From Candidatus Omnitrophota bacterium (GTDB lineage: Bacteria; Omnitrophota; Gorgyraeia; Duberdicusellales; 4484-171): 20,894 nt of DNA. Both the position numbers and the translations under genes were made by a program. Shown here one piece after another: positions 1 to 8,313 of the stretch. The stretch covers positions 1-20,894 of the forward strand of contig JAIPHS010000006.1 of assembly GCA_021735105.1 (NCBI GenBank), given 5' to 3'. Position 1 is the first letter of the stretch; every line of letters begins with the position of its first letter. Under the pieces are notes generated by a model. It made no database searches. It saw only the letters and a list, made by a program, of their open reading frames with translations, and was not told the DNA's origin.

Positions 1-1
1 A

Positions 2-961
2 TTGGTTTTACGTTCGGCTTTAGAAAACAATGAAGGCGATATTGATTTTTTAGCTGTAAACGATTTAACCGATGCAGCGACCTTAGCCCATTTGCTTAAG
101 TATGATTCTAATTTTGGCATGTTAGGCAAGGAAGTAAAGGCCGAAGGGAATTCTATAGTTGTAGATGGCAAAAAAATTAAAGTGCTGTCTGAAAAGGATC
201 CATCTAAGCTGCCTTGGGCAGAACTAGGCGTTGATGTAGTAATTGAATCTACCGGTATTTTTCGTACCAAAGAGCAAGCAGCCGGCCACATTGAAGCCGG
301 AGCAAAAAAAGTAATTATTTCAGCTCCTGCTAAAGGTGGAGATGTTGCTACCTTTGTATTAGGTGTTAATGAAGAAAATTATGATCCAGAAAATCATAAT
401 ATAGTTTCTAATGCTTCTTGTACCACAAATTGTATTGCGCCAGTTGCTAAGGTTATAAAGGATAGTTTTGGAGTAACTGAAGGGTTAATGACAACAATTC
501 ATTCTTATACTAACGATCAAAAAGTTTTGGATTTTCCTCACAAAGACTTGAGAAGGGCAAGAGCAGCAGCATTATCTATGATTCCTACAACTACCGGCGC
601 AGCAAAAGCAGTAGGTTTAGTTATTCCTGAATTGCAAGGTAAATTAGATGGATTAGCAATCCGGGTTCCCACACCTACTGTGTCCTTGGTGGATGTGGTA
701 TTTCAGGTAGAAAAAGCAGCTAGCAAAGAAGAAGTAAATAATGCTTTATCAGAAGCAGCTTCTTCCAGGATGAAAGGGTATCTAGATGTAAGCTCTGATC
801 CTTTAGTATCGGTAGATTATAAAGGTAATTCATTTTCTTCTATAGTTGACGCTGAGCAAACTTTTTGCCTTAATAAGATGGTAAAAGTATTGGCTTGGTA
901 TGATAATGAATGGGGTTATTCTTGCCGTGTAATTGACCTAATTAAATACATGGTCAAATAA
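2..961 (+). CDS. gap: Glyceraldehyde-3-phosphate dehydrogenase, 5' truncated by window edge
   Basis: This enzyme oxidises and phosphorylates glyceraldehyde 3-phosphate to 1,3-bisphosphoglycerate with NAD(P)+ in glycolysis, in the cytoplasm. The visible 319 residues contain the active-site block SNASCTTNC (catalytic Cys at residue 140 of the visible part), the partner His in TTIHSYT (about 167), the DLRRARAA segment and the C-terminal WYDNEWGYSCRV motif. The N-terminal start of the Rossmann fold (GFGRIGR-type motif) is missing, so about 14-16 residues lie upstream of the window; the first TTG here is an internal codon, not a start. The stop is TAA. The gene is followed by pgk and tpiA, the usual order of a glycolytic operon. 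Family assignment is certain; the NAD versus NADP preference cannot be read safely. Confidence 0.97.
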   Translation: MVLRSALENNEGDIDFLAVNDLTDAATLAHLLKYDSNFGMLGKEVKAEGNSIVVDGKKIKVLSEKDPSKLPWAELGVDVVIESTGIFRTKEQAAGHIEAGAKKVIISAPAKGGDVATFVLGVNEENYDPENHNIVSNASCTTNCIAPVAKVIKDSFGVTEGLMTTIHSYTNDQKVLDFPHKDLRRARAAALSMIPTTTGAAKAVGLVIPELQGKLDGLAIRVPTPTVSLVDVVFQVEKAASKEEVNNALSEAASSRMKGYLDVSSDPLVSVDYKGNSFSSIVDAEQTFCLNKMVKVLAWYDNEWGYSCRVIDLIKYMVK

Positions 962-1060
962 GGATTATAGAAGTACCGATAGATGATAGACGAGGGGACG
1001 AAAAGACGACAACGTCCTTCGTCCTTCATCCTAACGAAGCGGTCGTCTGTCGGAAAGATG
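962..1060 (+). repeat. Intergenic hairpin with short-word repeats, gap-pgk spacer
   Basis: The spacer carries two GATAGAT/GATAGAC words (978-991), then CGA-centred words, then two tandem CGTCCTT heptamers (1013-1026) and CATCCTA. GGACGAA at 996-1002 pairs with TTCGTCC at 1018-1024, and inside it GACG (1005-1008) pairs with CGTC (1013-1016) around an ACAA tetraloop, giving a compact hairpin about 40 nt upstream of the pgk ribosome site. An outer pair AGACGA/TCGTCT (989-994 with 1043-1048) is also possible. No T-run follows, so it does not look like an intrinsic terminator. The left arm is spaced by 8 rather than 7, so this is the least regular member of the spacer family. Confidence 0.6.
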
Positions 1061-1077
1061 TTGTAGTGGAGGTGAAC

Positions 1078-2265
1078 TTGGAGAAGAAATCTGTAAAAGA
1101 TCTTGATTTAGCTGGTAAAAAAGTGTTGATGAGAGCGGACTTCAATGTCCCTCTAGATTCAGATAAAAATATCACCGATGATTCAAGAATTCAAGCAGCT
1201 TTAACTACTATTAATTATATCAGAGAATCCGGGGCAAAATTGATTTTAATGAGCCATTTGGGCCGGCCGAAAGGCCAAAGGAACCAAGAGCTCAGCTTAA
1301 AGCCTGTAGCTGAGCGCCTCAGCCAATTAATTAATCAGCCGGTTAAGATGGTTGATGATTGTATTGGAGATGAGGTAAAAGAGGCAGTCGATGGCCTAAA
1401 AAACGGTGAAGTTATTCTTCTTCAAAATTTAAGATTTTATCCTCAAGAAAAAGCCAATGATCAAGATTTTGCAAAAGAGTTAGCCTCTTTGGCAGATTTA
1501 TATGTAAATGATGCCTTTGGTACAGCTCATAGAGCTCATGCTTCTACAGAAGGGGTGGCTCATTTCCTAGATTCTGCAGCTGGATTTTTAATCGATAAAG
1601 AGATTCAATATTTTCAAAAGGTCTTAACTGAACCCAAAAAGCCTTTTATTTTTATTTTAGGCGGAGCCAAAGTCTCTGATAAGATACCGGTTATTGAAAA
1701 CATGATGGATAAAGCAGATTCAATAATTATTGGCGGAGCCATGGCTTATACATTTTTAAAAGTAGAAGGAATAGAGATAGGTTCTTCACTCCTAGAGGAA
1801 GATATGTTTGATGTAGTTAAAAGGATTTTAACTAAAGCAAAAGAAAAGGGAGTTGAATTATTGTTACCTATAGATCATCTGGTAACAGATGATATTAAAA
1901 AAGGCGAAAACATAAAAACTACCGAAGAAGCTGATATTGAACCAGGTTGGATTGGTGTAGATATTGGGCCTAAAACTCAAAAAGAGTTTAGTCAGAGGAT
2001 CAAAGGCGCTAATACCATAGTTTGGAATGGGCCTATGGGAATTTTTGAAAATGATTTGTTTGCCCAAGGTACTAAAGTTATAGCTCAAGCGGTAACTGAA
2101 TCAGAAGCTACTTCGGTTATTGGTGGTGGAGATACTGCAGCCGCTGTAAAGAAATTTGAACTATCTGATAAGATGTCTCACATTTCAACTGGCGGAGGAG
2201 CCTCTCTACAATTTCTTGAAGGAAAAGATTTACCGGGGATTTCAGCTCTTTCGAACAAGGGTTAA
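1078..2265 (+). CDS. pgk: Phosphoglycerate kinase
   Basis: Transfers the acyl phosphate of 1,3-bisphosphoglycerate to ADP, giving ATP and 3-phosphoglycerate. The 395-residue product shows the N-terminal RADFNVPL motif (residues 19-26), the substrate-binding SHLGRP, the GGAKVSDKI hinge segment, DIGPKT, NGPMGIFE and the C-terminal GGGDTAAAV and STGGGASLQFLEGKDLPG nucleotide-site motifs. Length is normal for the family. I chose the TTG at 1078: the strong ribosome site GGAGGTG (1068-1074) lies 5 nt upstream, and the protein then begins MEKKSVKDLDL, as homologues do. An in-frame GTG at 1066 overlaps that ribosome site and is unlikely to be used. It lies between gap and tpiA. Confidence 0.97.
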   Translation: MEKKSVKDLDLAGKKVLMRADFNVPLDSDKNITDDSRIQAALTTINYIRESGAKLILMSHLGRPKGQRNQELSLKPVAERLSQLINQPVKMVDDCIGDEVKEAVDGLKNGEVILLQNLRFYPQEKANDQDFAKELASLADLYVNDAFGTAHRAHASTEGVAHFLDSAAGFLIDKEIQYFQKVLTEPKKPFIFILGGAKVSDKIPVIENMMDKADSIIIGGAMAYTFLKVEGIEIGSSLLEEDMFDVVKRILTKAKEKGVELLLPIDHLVTDDIKKGENIKTTEEADIEPGWIGVDIGPKTQKEFSQRIKGANTIVWNGPMGIFENDLFAQGTKVIAQAVTESEATSVIGGGDTAAAVKKFELSDKMSHISTGGGASLQFLEGKDLPGISALSNKG

Positions 2266-2335
2266 GTGATAAGGGTTATGGGGTAAGTTAATCTTTATTT
2301 CCACTTATCTCTTAATCCATAATCCTTAACTTTTA
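2259..2335 (+). repeat. Inverted heptamer-word array, pgk-tpiA spacer
   Basis: Left arm in 7-nt steps: GGGTTAA, GTGATAA, GGGTTAT, GGGGTAA, GTTAATC (2259-2293). Right arm in 7-nt steps: CCACTTA, TCTCTTA, ATCCATA, ATCCTTA, ACTTTTA (2301-2335). Positions 2270-2287 pair with 2311-2328 with 15 Watson-Crick pairs, 2 G-T pairs and 1 mismatch. The first word contains the pgk stop codon (TAA 2263-2265). The array shares the exact 14-mer AAGGGTTAAGTGAT and the 11-mer CATAATCCTTA with the murA-trpG spacer. No T-run follows the stem. Function is unknown; an mRNA stability or processing hairpin is possible. Confidence 0.75.
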
Positions 2336-2350
2336 AACATGGAGGCCAAG

Positions 2351-3106
2351 ATGCGTAAACCATTTATTGCTGGTAATTGGAAGATGAACAAAACTGCTGT
2401 TGAGGCGGCTGATTTGGCATCTAAATTAAAAGAAAGTGTAGGGGATTTTAAAGATGCAGATATATTGATTTGCCCGCCTTATACTTCATTAGCAGCGGCT
2501 CAAGAAGCAATTAAAGATTCAGTTATTGATCTTGGGGCTCAGAATATGCACTGGGAAGGTCAAGGAGCCTTTACCGGAGAAATCTCTTCGGTAATGTTAA
2601 AAGATGTTGGAGCCAAATTTGTAATTATTGGCCATTCAGAAAGAAGAAAATATTTTTCTGAAACTAACGAGAAAGTTAACAAAAAGATAAAAGCTGCTAT
2701 TTCTGCTGGATTGTTACCAATCGTTTGTATTGGTGAAACTTTAGAACAAAGGGAAAAGGGCCAAGAGAAAGAGGTAATTGAAAACCAATTAAAAGAAGGT
2801 TTTGACTCTTTATCTGAAGAGGATTTAGAAAAAATCACTGTTGCTTATGAACCGGTTTGGGCAATTGGAACTGGAAAGACTGCAACCGGCCAACAAGCCG
2901 AACAAATGCATAGCTTTATTAGAAATTGGGTTAGAGAAAATTTTTCAGATCAAACAGCCGAAAAAATAAGATTGCTCTATGGAGGCAGCGTTAAGCCTGT
3001 TAACATAAAAGAGCTGATAAGCAATGAAAACATTGATGGTGCTTTAGTGGGAGGAGCTTCACTTAAAGTTCAAAACTTTACAGAAATAATTAAAAACTCT
3101 GTCTAG
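2351..3106 (+). CDS. tpiA: Triosephosphate isomerase
   Basis: Interconverts dihydroxyacetone phosphate and glyceraldehyde 3-phosphate. The 251-residue TIM barrel has all catalytic residues: Lys11 in AGNWKMNKT, His95 in IIGHSERR and Glu167 in AYEPVWAIGTGKTAT, with the phosphate-binding LLYGGSVKP and DGALVGGASL near the C terminus. I chose ATG 2351, preceded by GGAGG (2341-2345) at 5 nt spacing; the protein then starts MRKPFIAGNWKMN, the family form. An in-frame ATG at 2339 overlaps the ribosome site and is probably not used. Third gene of the gap-pgk-tpiA set, followed by secG. Confidence 0.97.
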   Translation: MRKPFIAGNWKMNKTAVEAADLASKLKESVGDFKDADILICPPYTSLAAAQEAIKDSVIDLGAQNMHWEGQGAFTGEISSVMLKDVGAKFVIIGHSERRKYFSETNEKVNKKIKAAISAGLLPIVCIGETLEQREKGQEKEVIENQLKEGFDSLSEEDLEKITVAYEPVWAIGTGKTATGQQAEQMHSFIRNWVRENFSDQTAEKIRLLYGGSVKPVNIKELISNENIDGALVGGASLKVQNFTEIIKNSV

Positions 3107-3165
3107 GCTAAATACTAGTTGAGAAAAAAAATGATTTATGATAAGCTGATATAAGAAAGGAATTT

Positions 3166-3450
3166 ATGTATAAAATAGTTTTAATCCTCCACATTGTTGT
3201 TGCCATTAGTTTAATTGGGATGATTTTAGTTCAAAGAGGACGAAGCGGCGGTCTAGTTGAAGCTTTAGGCGGTGTGGAATCTATCTTTGGAACAAAAACA
3301 AGTTCATTATTAGTTAAGCTTACCGTGGTTTTTACGGTTATATTTTTTTTAACCTCTATTTCTTTAGCTTATCTTTATAAACAAAAAGCTAAAAAACAAG
3401 ATAAGTCTTTGCTGGAAGTAGAACAGCAGGTAGATGAAAAAACAGAATGA
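3166..3450 (+). CDS. secG: Preprotein translocase subunit SecG
   Basis: Small inner-membrane subunit that joins SecYE and assists SecA-driven protein export. The 94-residue product has two hydrophobic segments (about residues 4-22 and 49-71) separated by the SecG signature ILVQRGRSGGLVEALGG...FGTK, then a lysine- and acid-rich cytoplasmic or periplasmic tail. A ribosome site AAAGGA (3156-3161) is close to the ATG. Position after tpiA is a common arrangement in bacteria. Assignment is secure from the loop motif and topology. Confidence 0.95.
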   Translation: MYKIVLILHIVVAISLIGMILVQRGRSGGLVEALGGVESIFGTKTSSLLVKLTVVFTVIFFLTSISLAYLYKQKAKKQDKSLLEVEQQVDEKTE

Positions 3451-3486
3451 CCTATCTAATTGCAATCTTGACAGGACAAAGAGCAT

Positions 3487-4338
3487 ATGTTAAAGTTAAA
3501 AAGAATGAGAGTTATTCTTACTATCCTTTTTATTTTCTTACCTTTATCGTTTTCTCAAGCTGAAGGTTTAACTGATCAACAAGCCCGGGATTATAGGAAA
3601 AAAGGTTATCGGCTTCAGTCAAGAGGGGATCTTGGAGGAGCTTTATCTTTTTATCAAAAAGCTGTGGGATTAAATTCTGACTATGTTCAAGCTCACAATG
3701 ATTTAGGGGTGATTTATGAAATGCAGGGGCAGCTGGATGAGGCAGAAAAATATTACCAAAAAGCTTTAAAGATAAATCCTGATTTTATGCCGGCTCATGC
3801 TAATCTTGCTCTACTCTATGAGAAGAAAAACGATATCAGAAAAGCTACATATCATTGGAAAAAGAGATATCTTAAAGGAAAAAAGGGAGATTATTGGCAA
3901 GAGGTAGCCAGGCAGCATTTGCTTAAATTAGGCACTTACCCTCAAGTAAGAAAAGAGATGATGGAAGAAAAAGCAGCTAATCTCTCTAAGGAGCTTGTCT
4001 ATCAAAGAGAACAAAAAAGATTAGAAATAATTGAGGAAGCTAAATTACATTTTAAATTAGGCCAAAGAGCCTTTGAAGAAAGAGATTATAAAACTGCAAC
4101 AGAAGAGTTAGGAAAAGTTATTTCTTTAAAATCCAGCGATTTAGAACTTCAAGAAAAAGCAAAAAAAATAATGGAAAAATCCAAAGATTTTTACCTAAAG
4201 CAGAGTGCTCTTGTTGATATAAAAGATGCATTGGAATGCATTAAAGATAATAATTATTTTTCGGCAGCAGACAAACTAAAAAATGCGCTTGATTCTGTTT
4301 TTCGTATTACCCAAGAAGAAATTTCCCAAAAAAGATAA
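3487..4338 (+). CDS. Exported tetratricopeptide-repeat protein, function unknown
   Basis: The 283-residue product opens with a typical Sec signal peptide: basic MLKLKRMR, a hydrophobic core (about 8-22) and a probable cleavage after SQA (residue 25). There is no cysteine at the cleavage site, so it is not a lipoprotein. Three TPR units follow (about 33-66, 67-100, 101-135); the second and third match the consensus well (e.g. AHNDLGVIYEMQGQLDEAEKYYQKALKINPD). A lysine/glutamate-rich linker leads to a fourth, weaker TPR-like unit (about 182-216) and an alpha-helical C terminus. It lies between secG and polA. TPR proteins mediate protein contacts; a periplasmic scaffold role is an inference and no partner can be named. 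Confidence 0.85.
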   Translation: MLKLKRMRVILTILFIFLPLSFSQAEGLTDQQARDYRKKGYRLQSRGDLGGALSFYQKAVGLNSDYVQAHNDLGVIYEMQGQLDEAEKYYQKALKINPDFMPAHANLALLYEKKNDIRKATYHWKKRYLKGKKGDYWQEVARQHLLKLGTYPQVRKEMMEEKAANLSKELVYQREQKRLEIIEEAKLHFKLGQRAFEERDYKTATEELGKVISLKSSDLELQEKAKKIMEKSKDFYLKQSALVDIKDALECIKDNNYFSAADKLKNALDSVFRITQEEISQKR

Positions 4339-4358
4339 ATAATAGCCACTCCTTTATT

Positions 4359-4364
4359 TATAAT
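4359..4364 (+). promoter_or_regulatory. Possible -10 element just upstream of polA
   Basis: A perfect TATAAT lies 12 nt before the polA ATG, so a start point about 7 nt downstream would give an almost leaderless polA mRNA. polA has no Shine-Dalgarno, which fits. The -35 position (4336-4341, TAAATA) is poor, and TATAAT is common by chance in DNA this AT-rich, so this is a weak call. Confidence 0.28.
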
Positions 4365-4376
4365 TTCTAAATATCG

Positions 4377-6926
4377 ATGTCTAATAAAAAAATATATTTG
4401 ATTGATGGCACTTCATTATGTTACCGTTCTCATTTTGCCCTAAAACTTAGCAATTCATCCGGAGTTCCAACTGGGGCTGTGTATGGATTCTACAGAACTT
4501 TAAAGAAGCTTATCTTAGAACAAAAAGCTGAGTTTATCGGTATATGTTTTGATATATCGAGAAAAACTCATCGGCAGAAAAAATATAAAGATTATAAAAT
4601 ACAAAGGCCGCCGCCGCCCGATGAACTTAAATCTCAATTTCCTGTAATTCGCAGTTTGATTGAGGCCTTAGGAATAAAAAGTATTGAAAAAGAAAATTAT
4701 GAAGCTGATGATGTTATCGCGTCCTTATCTCGACAGGGGATTAATAAAGGCAGAGAAGTGGTTGTAGTGAGTTCAGATAAAGATCTTTATCAGCTTTTGG
4801 CCCAAGAAGGTGTGTCTGTTTATAACTATCGAGAGCAAAAATTTTATGAAGCAGAAGATTTTGTTAAAAAATATGGGTTTAAGCCTTGTTATATGGCTGA
4901 TTATCTTTCCTTGTTAGGAGATGCTTCCGATAATATTCCCGGTGCCAAAGGGATTGGCAAGGTTGGGGCTACTAAATTGATTAAAGAGTTTGGTACTATT
5001 GATAATATGTTCCAAAATTTAGGTAAATTAAATCCTAAAGAAGTAAATCGGATAAAAGACAATAAAGAACAAATCATTTTAAGTAAAGAGCTGGCTCAAT
5101 TATCAGAACCAAAGCTAAAAATAGAAGTAAGCCAGCTAAAAAGAGGAAAGATTGATAAAAATAAATTGGTTAGCCTTTTTTCTGAATTAGAGTTTAAAAT
5201 ACCTAAAGATGAGCTTTTTAGCCAAACAGAACCTGATAAGATCAAAGTAAAAAATGGCTCAAAATTTGATCCAGGTAAAATTAAAAAACAATTGCCTTTT
5301 ATGTACTTCATTGAAGCTAAAGACATATATATTTATGATTTAGGTAAAGATGCCTTGTATAAAGAAAAACTAGATAAGTTTAAAGCTATTTTTGCTGATT
5401 CTTCCATAGAGAAAGTAACATTTGAGTTAAAAAATCAAATGGTAAATCATCCCTACCTAGAGGTTAAAGGTAAAACTTTTGATATAAAAATAGCTTCTTA
5501 TTTAATAGATTCATCGATATCGGATTATAGTTTATCTTCATTGGTTGCTTTATTTTTAGGTAAGTATTACTCAGAAATTAAATTAGAATCATATCCATAC
5601 TTTATTGGAGAGTTATATAAAATCTTAAAAAACAGATTAATCGAAGATAAATTGGATAAGCTTTTCTTTGACATTGAAATGCCTTTGGTCAAAATACTCT
5701 ATAAAATGCAAACCCAGGGCATAACTATGGACACCAAGCAGCTGGAGAAAGTTTTATCAAAAGTAAATAAAAAGATATCTGGAATAAAAAAAGCTATTTT
5801 TAAAGCAGCTCAAAAAAAGTTTAATTTAAATTCTCCTAAGCAGCTTCAAGAAGTGCTTTTTACTGATTTAGGTATTAAACCTCTAAAAAAAACAAAAACA
5901 GGTTATTCAACTAGCGAGGAAGTGTTAAAGATTTTAGCTTCTGATTATTCAATTGCAGAAGATATATTACAGCATAGGGAATTAAGTAAATTAAAAAATA
6001 CTTATTTACTTCCTTTAATTAAAAAAGTGAAAAGATTTGGCGATAAGCTTCATGCTCAATTTAACCAGGCTGGAGCCCAAACTGGGCGTCTTTCTTCTTC
6101 TTCACCGAATCTGCAAAGTATTCCGGTAAAGGGAGAGTTTTCATCTCAGTTGAGGAAAGCTTTTGTTCCTTCAGATAAAGATGGTTTTATAGTTTGTGGA
6201 GATTATTCCCAAATTGAGCTAAGGATATTAGCTCATATATCCCAAGATAAAAATTTAGTTGAAGCTTTTCGTAAAGGCCTAGATATCCATAGATTTACAG
6301 CTTCTTTGCTTTTTAATAACAGTCAGGAAAATATAACCGATTCACAAAGAAATATAGCTAAAAAAGTAAACTTTGGAATAGTTTATGGGATGAGTCCTTA
6401 CGGGTTATCTAAAGAGCTGGGGATAGGCTTTATTGAAGCTCAGGATTTTATCGAAAATTACTTTGTTCGTTATCCAAAGGTAGGAGAGTATATAGAAAAA
6501 GTAATTAGTAAAACTAAAAAACATGGTTATGCAGAAACAATCTTTAAAAGGAGAAGAAGTTTATCTCAAATTAATAGTCATAATCCGCGCTTGCAGGAGT
6601 TTGCTAAAAGACAGGCGGTGAATGCTCCGATTCAAGGTAGTTGTGCTGACATAATAAAGATAGCTATGATTGAATTAGACAAAGGGATAATAAATAAAAA
6701 AATAAAAGCTAATTTAATTATGCAAATTCATGATGAACTTATCTTTGATGTTGCAAAAGATAGTTTAGAAGAATTTTTACCAATGTTAAAAGATAAGATG
6801 GAAAACAGCTTTAATTTATTTGTGCCGCTTAAGGTTAATATTAAAGCCGGAAAAAATTGGGCTGACGCAGAACAAATAGATAAAATAGAAGAAAAAAAGA
6901 GTCAAAAGAGTAGGAGGAAGCAGTAA
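4377..6926 (+). CDS. polA: DNA polymerase I
   Basis: Fills gaps and removes RNA primers during replication and repair. The 849-residue protein has an N-terminal 5' nuclease domain (about 1-290; motifs YEADDVIASL, VVVSSDKDLYQLL, and GDASDNIPGAKGIGKVGATKLI), a central 3'-5' exonuclease-like domain (about 300-460) and a C-terminal polymerase domain. Polymerase motif A is DYSQIELRILAHIS (catalytic Asp609), motif B is RNIAKKVNFGIVYG (Arg658, Lys662, Phe666) and motif C is QIHDELIFD (Asp786). The central domain has no DxE exonuclease I motif, so proofreading is probably lost, as in Bacillus and Thermus enzymes. Phe666 is the residue that in family A enzymes excludes dideoxynucleotides. There is no Shine-Dalgarno before the ATG. 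glgA starts 3 nt after the stop. Confidence 0.96.
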   Translation: MSNKKIYLIDGTSLCYRSHFALKLSNSSGVPTGAVYGFYRTLKKLILEQKAEFIGICFDISRKTHRQKKYKDYKIQRPPPPDELKSQFPVIRSLIEALGIKSIEKENYEADDVIASLSRQGINKGREVVVVSSDKDLYQLLAQEGVSVYNYREQKFYEAEDFVKKYGFKPCYMADYLSLLGDASDNIPGAKGIGKVGATKLIKEFGTIDNMFQNLGKLNPKEVNRIKDNKEQIILSKELAQLSEPKLKIEVSQLKRGKIDKNKLVSLFSELEFKIPKDELFSQTEPDKIKVKNGSKFDPGKIKKQLPFMYFIEAKDIYIYDLGKDALYKEKLDKFKAIFADSSIEKVTFELKNQMVNHPYLEVKGKTFDIKIASYLIDSSISDYSLSSLVALFLGKYYSEIKLESYPYFIGELYKILKNRLIEDKLDKLFFDIEMPLVKILYKMQTQGITMDTKQLEKVLSKVNKKISGIKKAIFKAAQKKFNLNSPKQLQEVLFTDLGIKPLKKTKTGYSTSEEVLKILASDYSIAEDILQHRELSKLKNTYLLPLIKKVKRFGDKLHAQFNQAGAQTGRLSSSSPNLQSIPVKGEFSSQLRKAFVPSDKDGFIVCGDYSQIELRILAHISQDKNLVEAFRKGLDIHRFTASLLFNNSQENITDSQRNIAKKVNFGIVYGMSPYGLSKELGIGFIEAQDFIENYFVRYPKVGEYIEKVISKTKKHGYAETIFKRRRSLSQINSHNPRLQEFAKRQAVNAPIQGSCADIIKIAMIELDKGIINKKIKANLIMQIHDELIFDVAKDSLEEFLPMLKDKMENSFNLFVPLKVNIKAGKNWADAEQIDKIEEKKSQKSRRKQ

Positions 6927-6929
6927 AGT

Positions 6930-8306
6930 ATGCGGATAGCATTTTGTTCTTCAGAGGTATATCCTTTTGCCAAAACTGGCGGATTAGCTGATGTTAGCGG
7001 CTCACTTCCTTTAAGTTTGGCTGCTTTAGGCCATCAGGTAAAGATATTTATGCCTTGGTATAAGGGTATTGAGCCGGAGAAGCATTTTGATGATTTTGCA
7101 ACTAGAGAATATCAAGGCATTGAAGTTATTTTTATAAAAAATGAACATTTTTTTAAAAGAGATTATCTTTATACAACTGATAAAGGAGATTATCCTGATA
7201 ATTTAGAAAGGTTTTCTTTTTTTTCACGCCAAATACTTAAAGTTTTAAAAGAACTTAATTTTTCTCCGGATATTATCCACAATAATGATTGGCAAACTTC
7301 TTTAGTCAGCATGTATTTAAAAATCTTTTATAATGATGATGATTTTTTTCAAGATACAAAAACTATTCTTACCATTCATAACTTAGTTTTTCAGGGAATT
7401 TTTAATAAAAAGGATTTTGAACACTTAGGTATTTCTTGGGATTATTTTAATATGCATTATTTAGAATTTTACGGAAAAATTAATCTTCTTAAAGGAGGAA
7501 TCATTTTTTCAGATGCGATAACTACGGTTAGCCCCACTTATGCCCGCCAAATTCAGACAAATGAGTTTGGCTGCGGCCTAGAAGGGGTATTAACTGAAAA
7601 AAAGGATCGTCTTAAAGGTATTTTAAATGGTATAAATTATAAAATTTGGAATCCTAAAGAAGATGACTTTATTTACAAAAAGTATGCAAAATCTTTAAAG
7701 GCAAAGTTAAAAAACAAATTTAATCTGCAAAAAGAAATGAAACTTGCTCAAGATAAAGATATACTTTTGTTTGGAATGGTGAGTAGGTTAACTGAACAAA
7801 AAGGCCTAGATATCTTAACTGAAAGTATTGAGGAGATGCTAAAGAAATCACAGCTGATAATTTTAGGTACCGGTGACCTTAAATATCATAAAAAACTTAG
7901 AAAAATCCAAAAAAATAATAAAGAGAGATTTTCTTTACATATTGGTTTTGATGAAGCCTTAGCTCATAAAATTTATGCTGCTTCAGATGTTTTTTTACTT
8001 CCTTCGCGCTTTGAACCTTGTGGCTTGTCGCAATTGATTAGTTTTAAATATGGGGCTATCCCTTTGGTTAATCTAACCGGAGGCCTGGTAGATACTGTCT
8101 CTGATTTATCAAAAAGCGGATCTGGATTTACTTTAAAAAAATATAATAGAAACAGTTTGATTAAACTATTTAAGAGAGCTCAGCGGCTGTTTAAAGATAA
8201 AAAGAAATGGAATTCAATTGTTAAAGCTAATATGAAAAAAGATTTTTCTTGGAAAAAAGCTGCAAAGCAATACCTAAACCTATATCAAGATTTGAGCAAC
8301 GAATAA
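6930..8306 (+). CDS. glgA: Glycogen (starch) synthase, ADP-glucose type
   Basis: Extends alpha-1,4-glucan chains from nucleotide-activated glucose; family GT5. The 458-residue protein has the N-terminal nucleotide-sugar motif KTGGLAD (Lys15-Asp21), the IIHNNDWQTSLV segment, TIHNLVFQGIF, the ITTVSPTYARQI segment, and the C-terminal catalytic SRFEPCGLSQ block (Glu362) followed by LVNLTGGLVDTV. Length is slightly short of the usual 470-480 but complete. AGGAGG at 6912-6917 lies inside the end of polA, 12 nt from the ATG, so translation may be coupled. No other glycogen gene is in the window, so whether the polymer is storage glycogen cannot be decided here. Confidence 0.95.
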   Translation: MRIAFCSSEVYPFAKTGGLADVSGSLPLSLAALGHQVKIFMPWYKGIEPEKHFDDFATREYQGIEVIFIKNEHFFKRDYLYTTDKGDYPDNLERFSFFSRQILKVLKELNFSPDIIHNNDWQTSLVSMYLKIFYNDDDFFQDTKTILTIHNLVFQGIFNKKDFEHLGISWDYFNMHYLEFYGKINLLKGGIIFSDAITTVSPTYARQIQTNEFGCGLEGVLTEKKDRLKGILNGINYKIWNPKEDDFIYKKYAKSLKAKLKNKFNLQKEMKLAQDKDILLFGMVSRLTEQKGLDILTESIEEMLKKSQLIILGTGDLKYHKKLRKIQKNNKERFSLHIGFDEALAHKIYAASDVFLLPSRFEPCGLSQLISFKYGAIPLVNLTGGLVDTVSDLSKSGSGFTLKKYNRNSLIKLFKRAQRLFKDKKKWNSIVKANMKKDFSWKKAAKQYLNLYQDLSNE

Positions 8307-8313
8307 AATAAAG

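Noticed and set aside
1864..2088. Minus-strand open frames inside pgk, tpiA, polA, prfA, murA and others
   Set aside because: They lie opposite well-supported genes, resemble no family and lack ribosome sites, so they are shadows.
3107..3165. Heptamer array in the tpiA-secG spacer
   Set aside because: Only two similar words (ATGATTT, ATGATAA at 3131-3144) and no complementary arm; at most a remnant.
3468..3496. TTGACA as a -35 element before the TPR gene
   Set aside because: No -10 element at a suitable distance.
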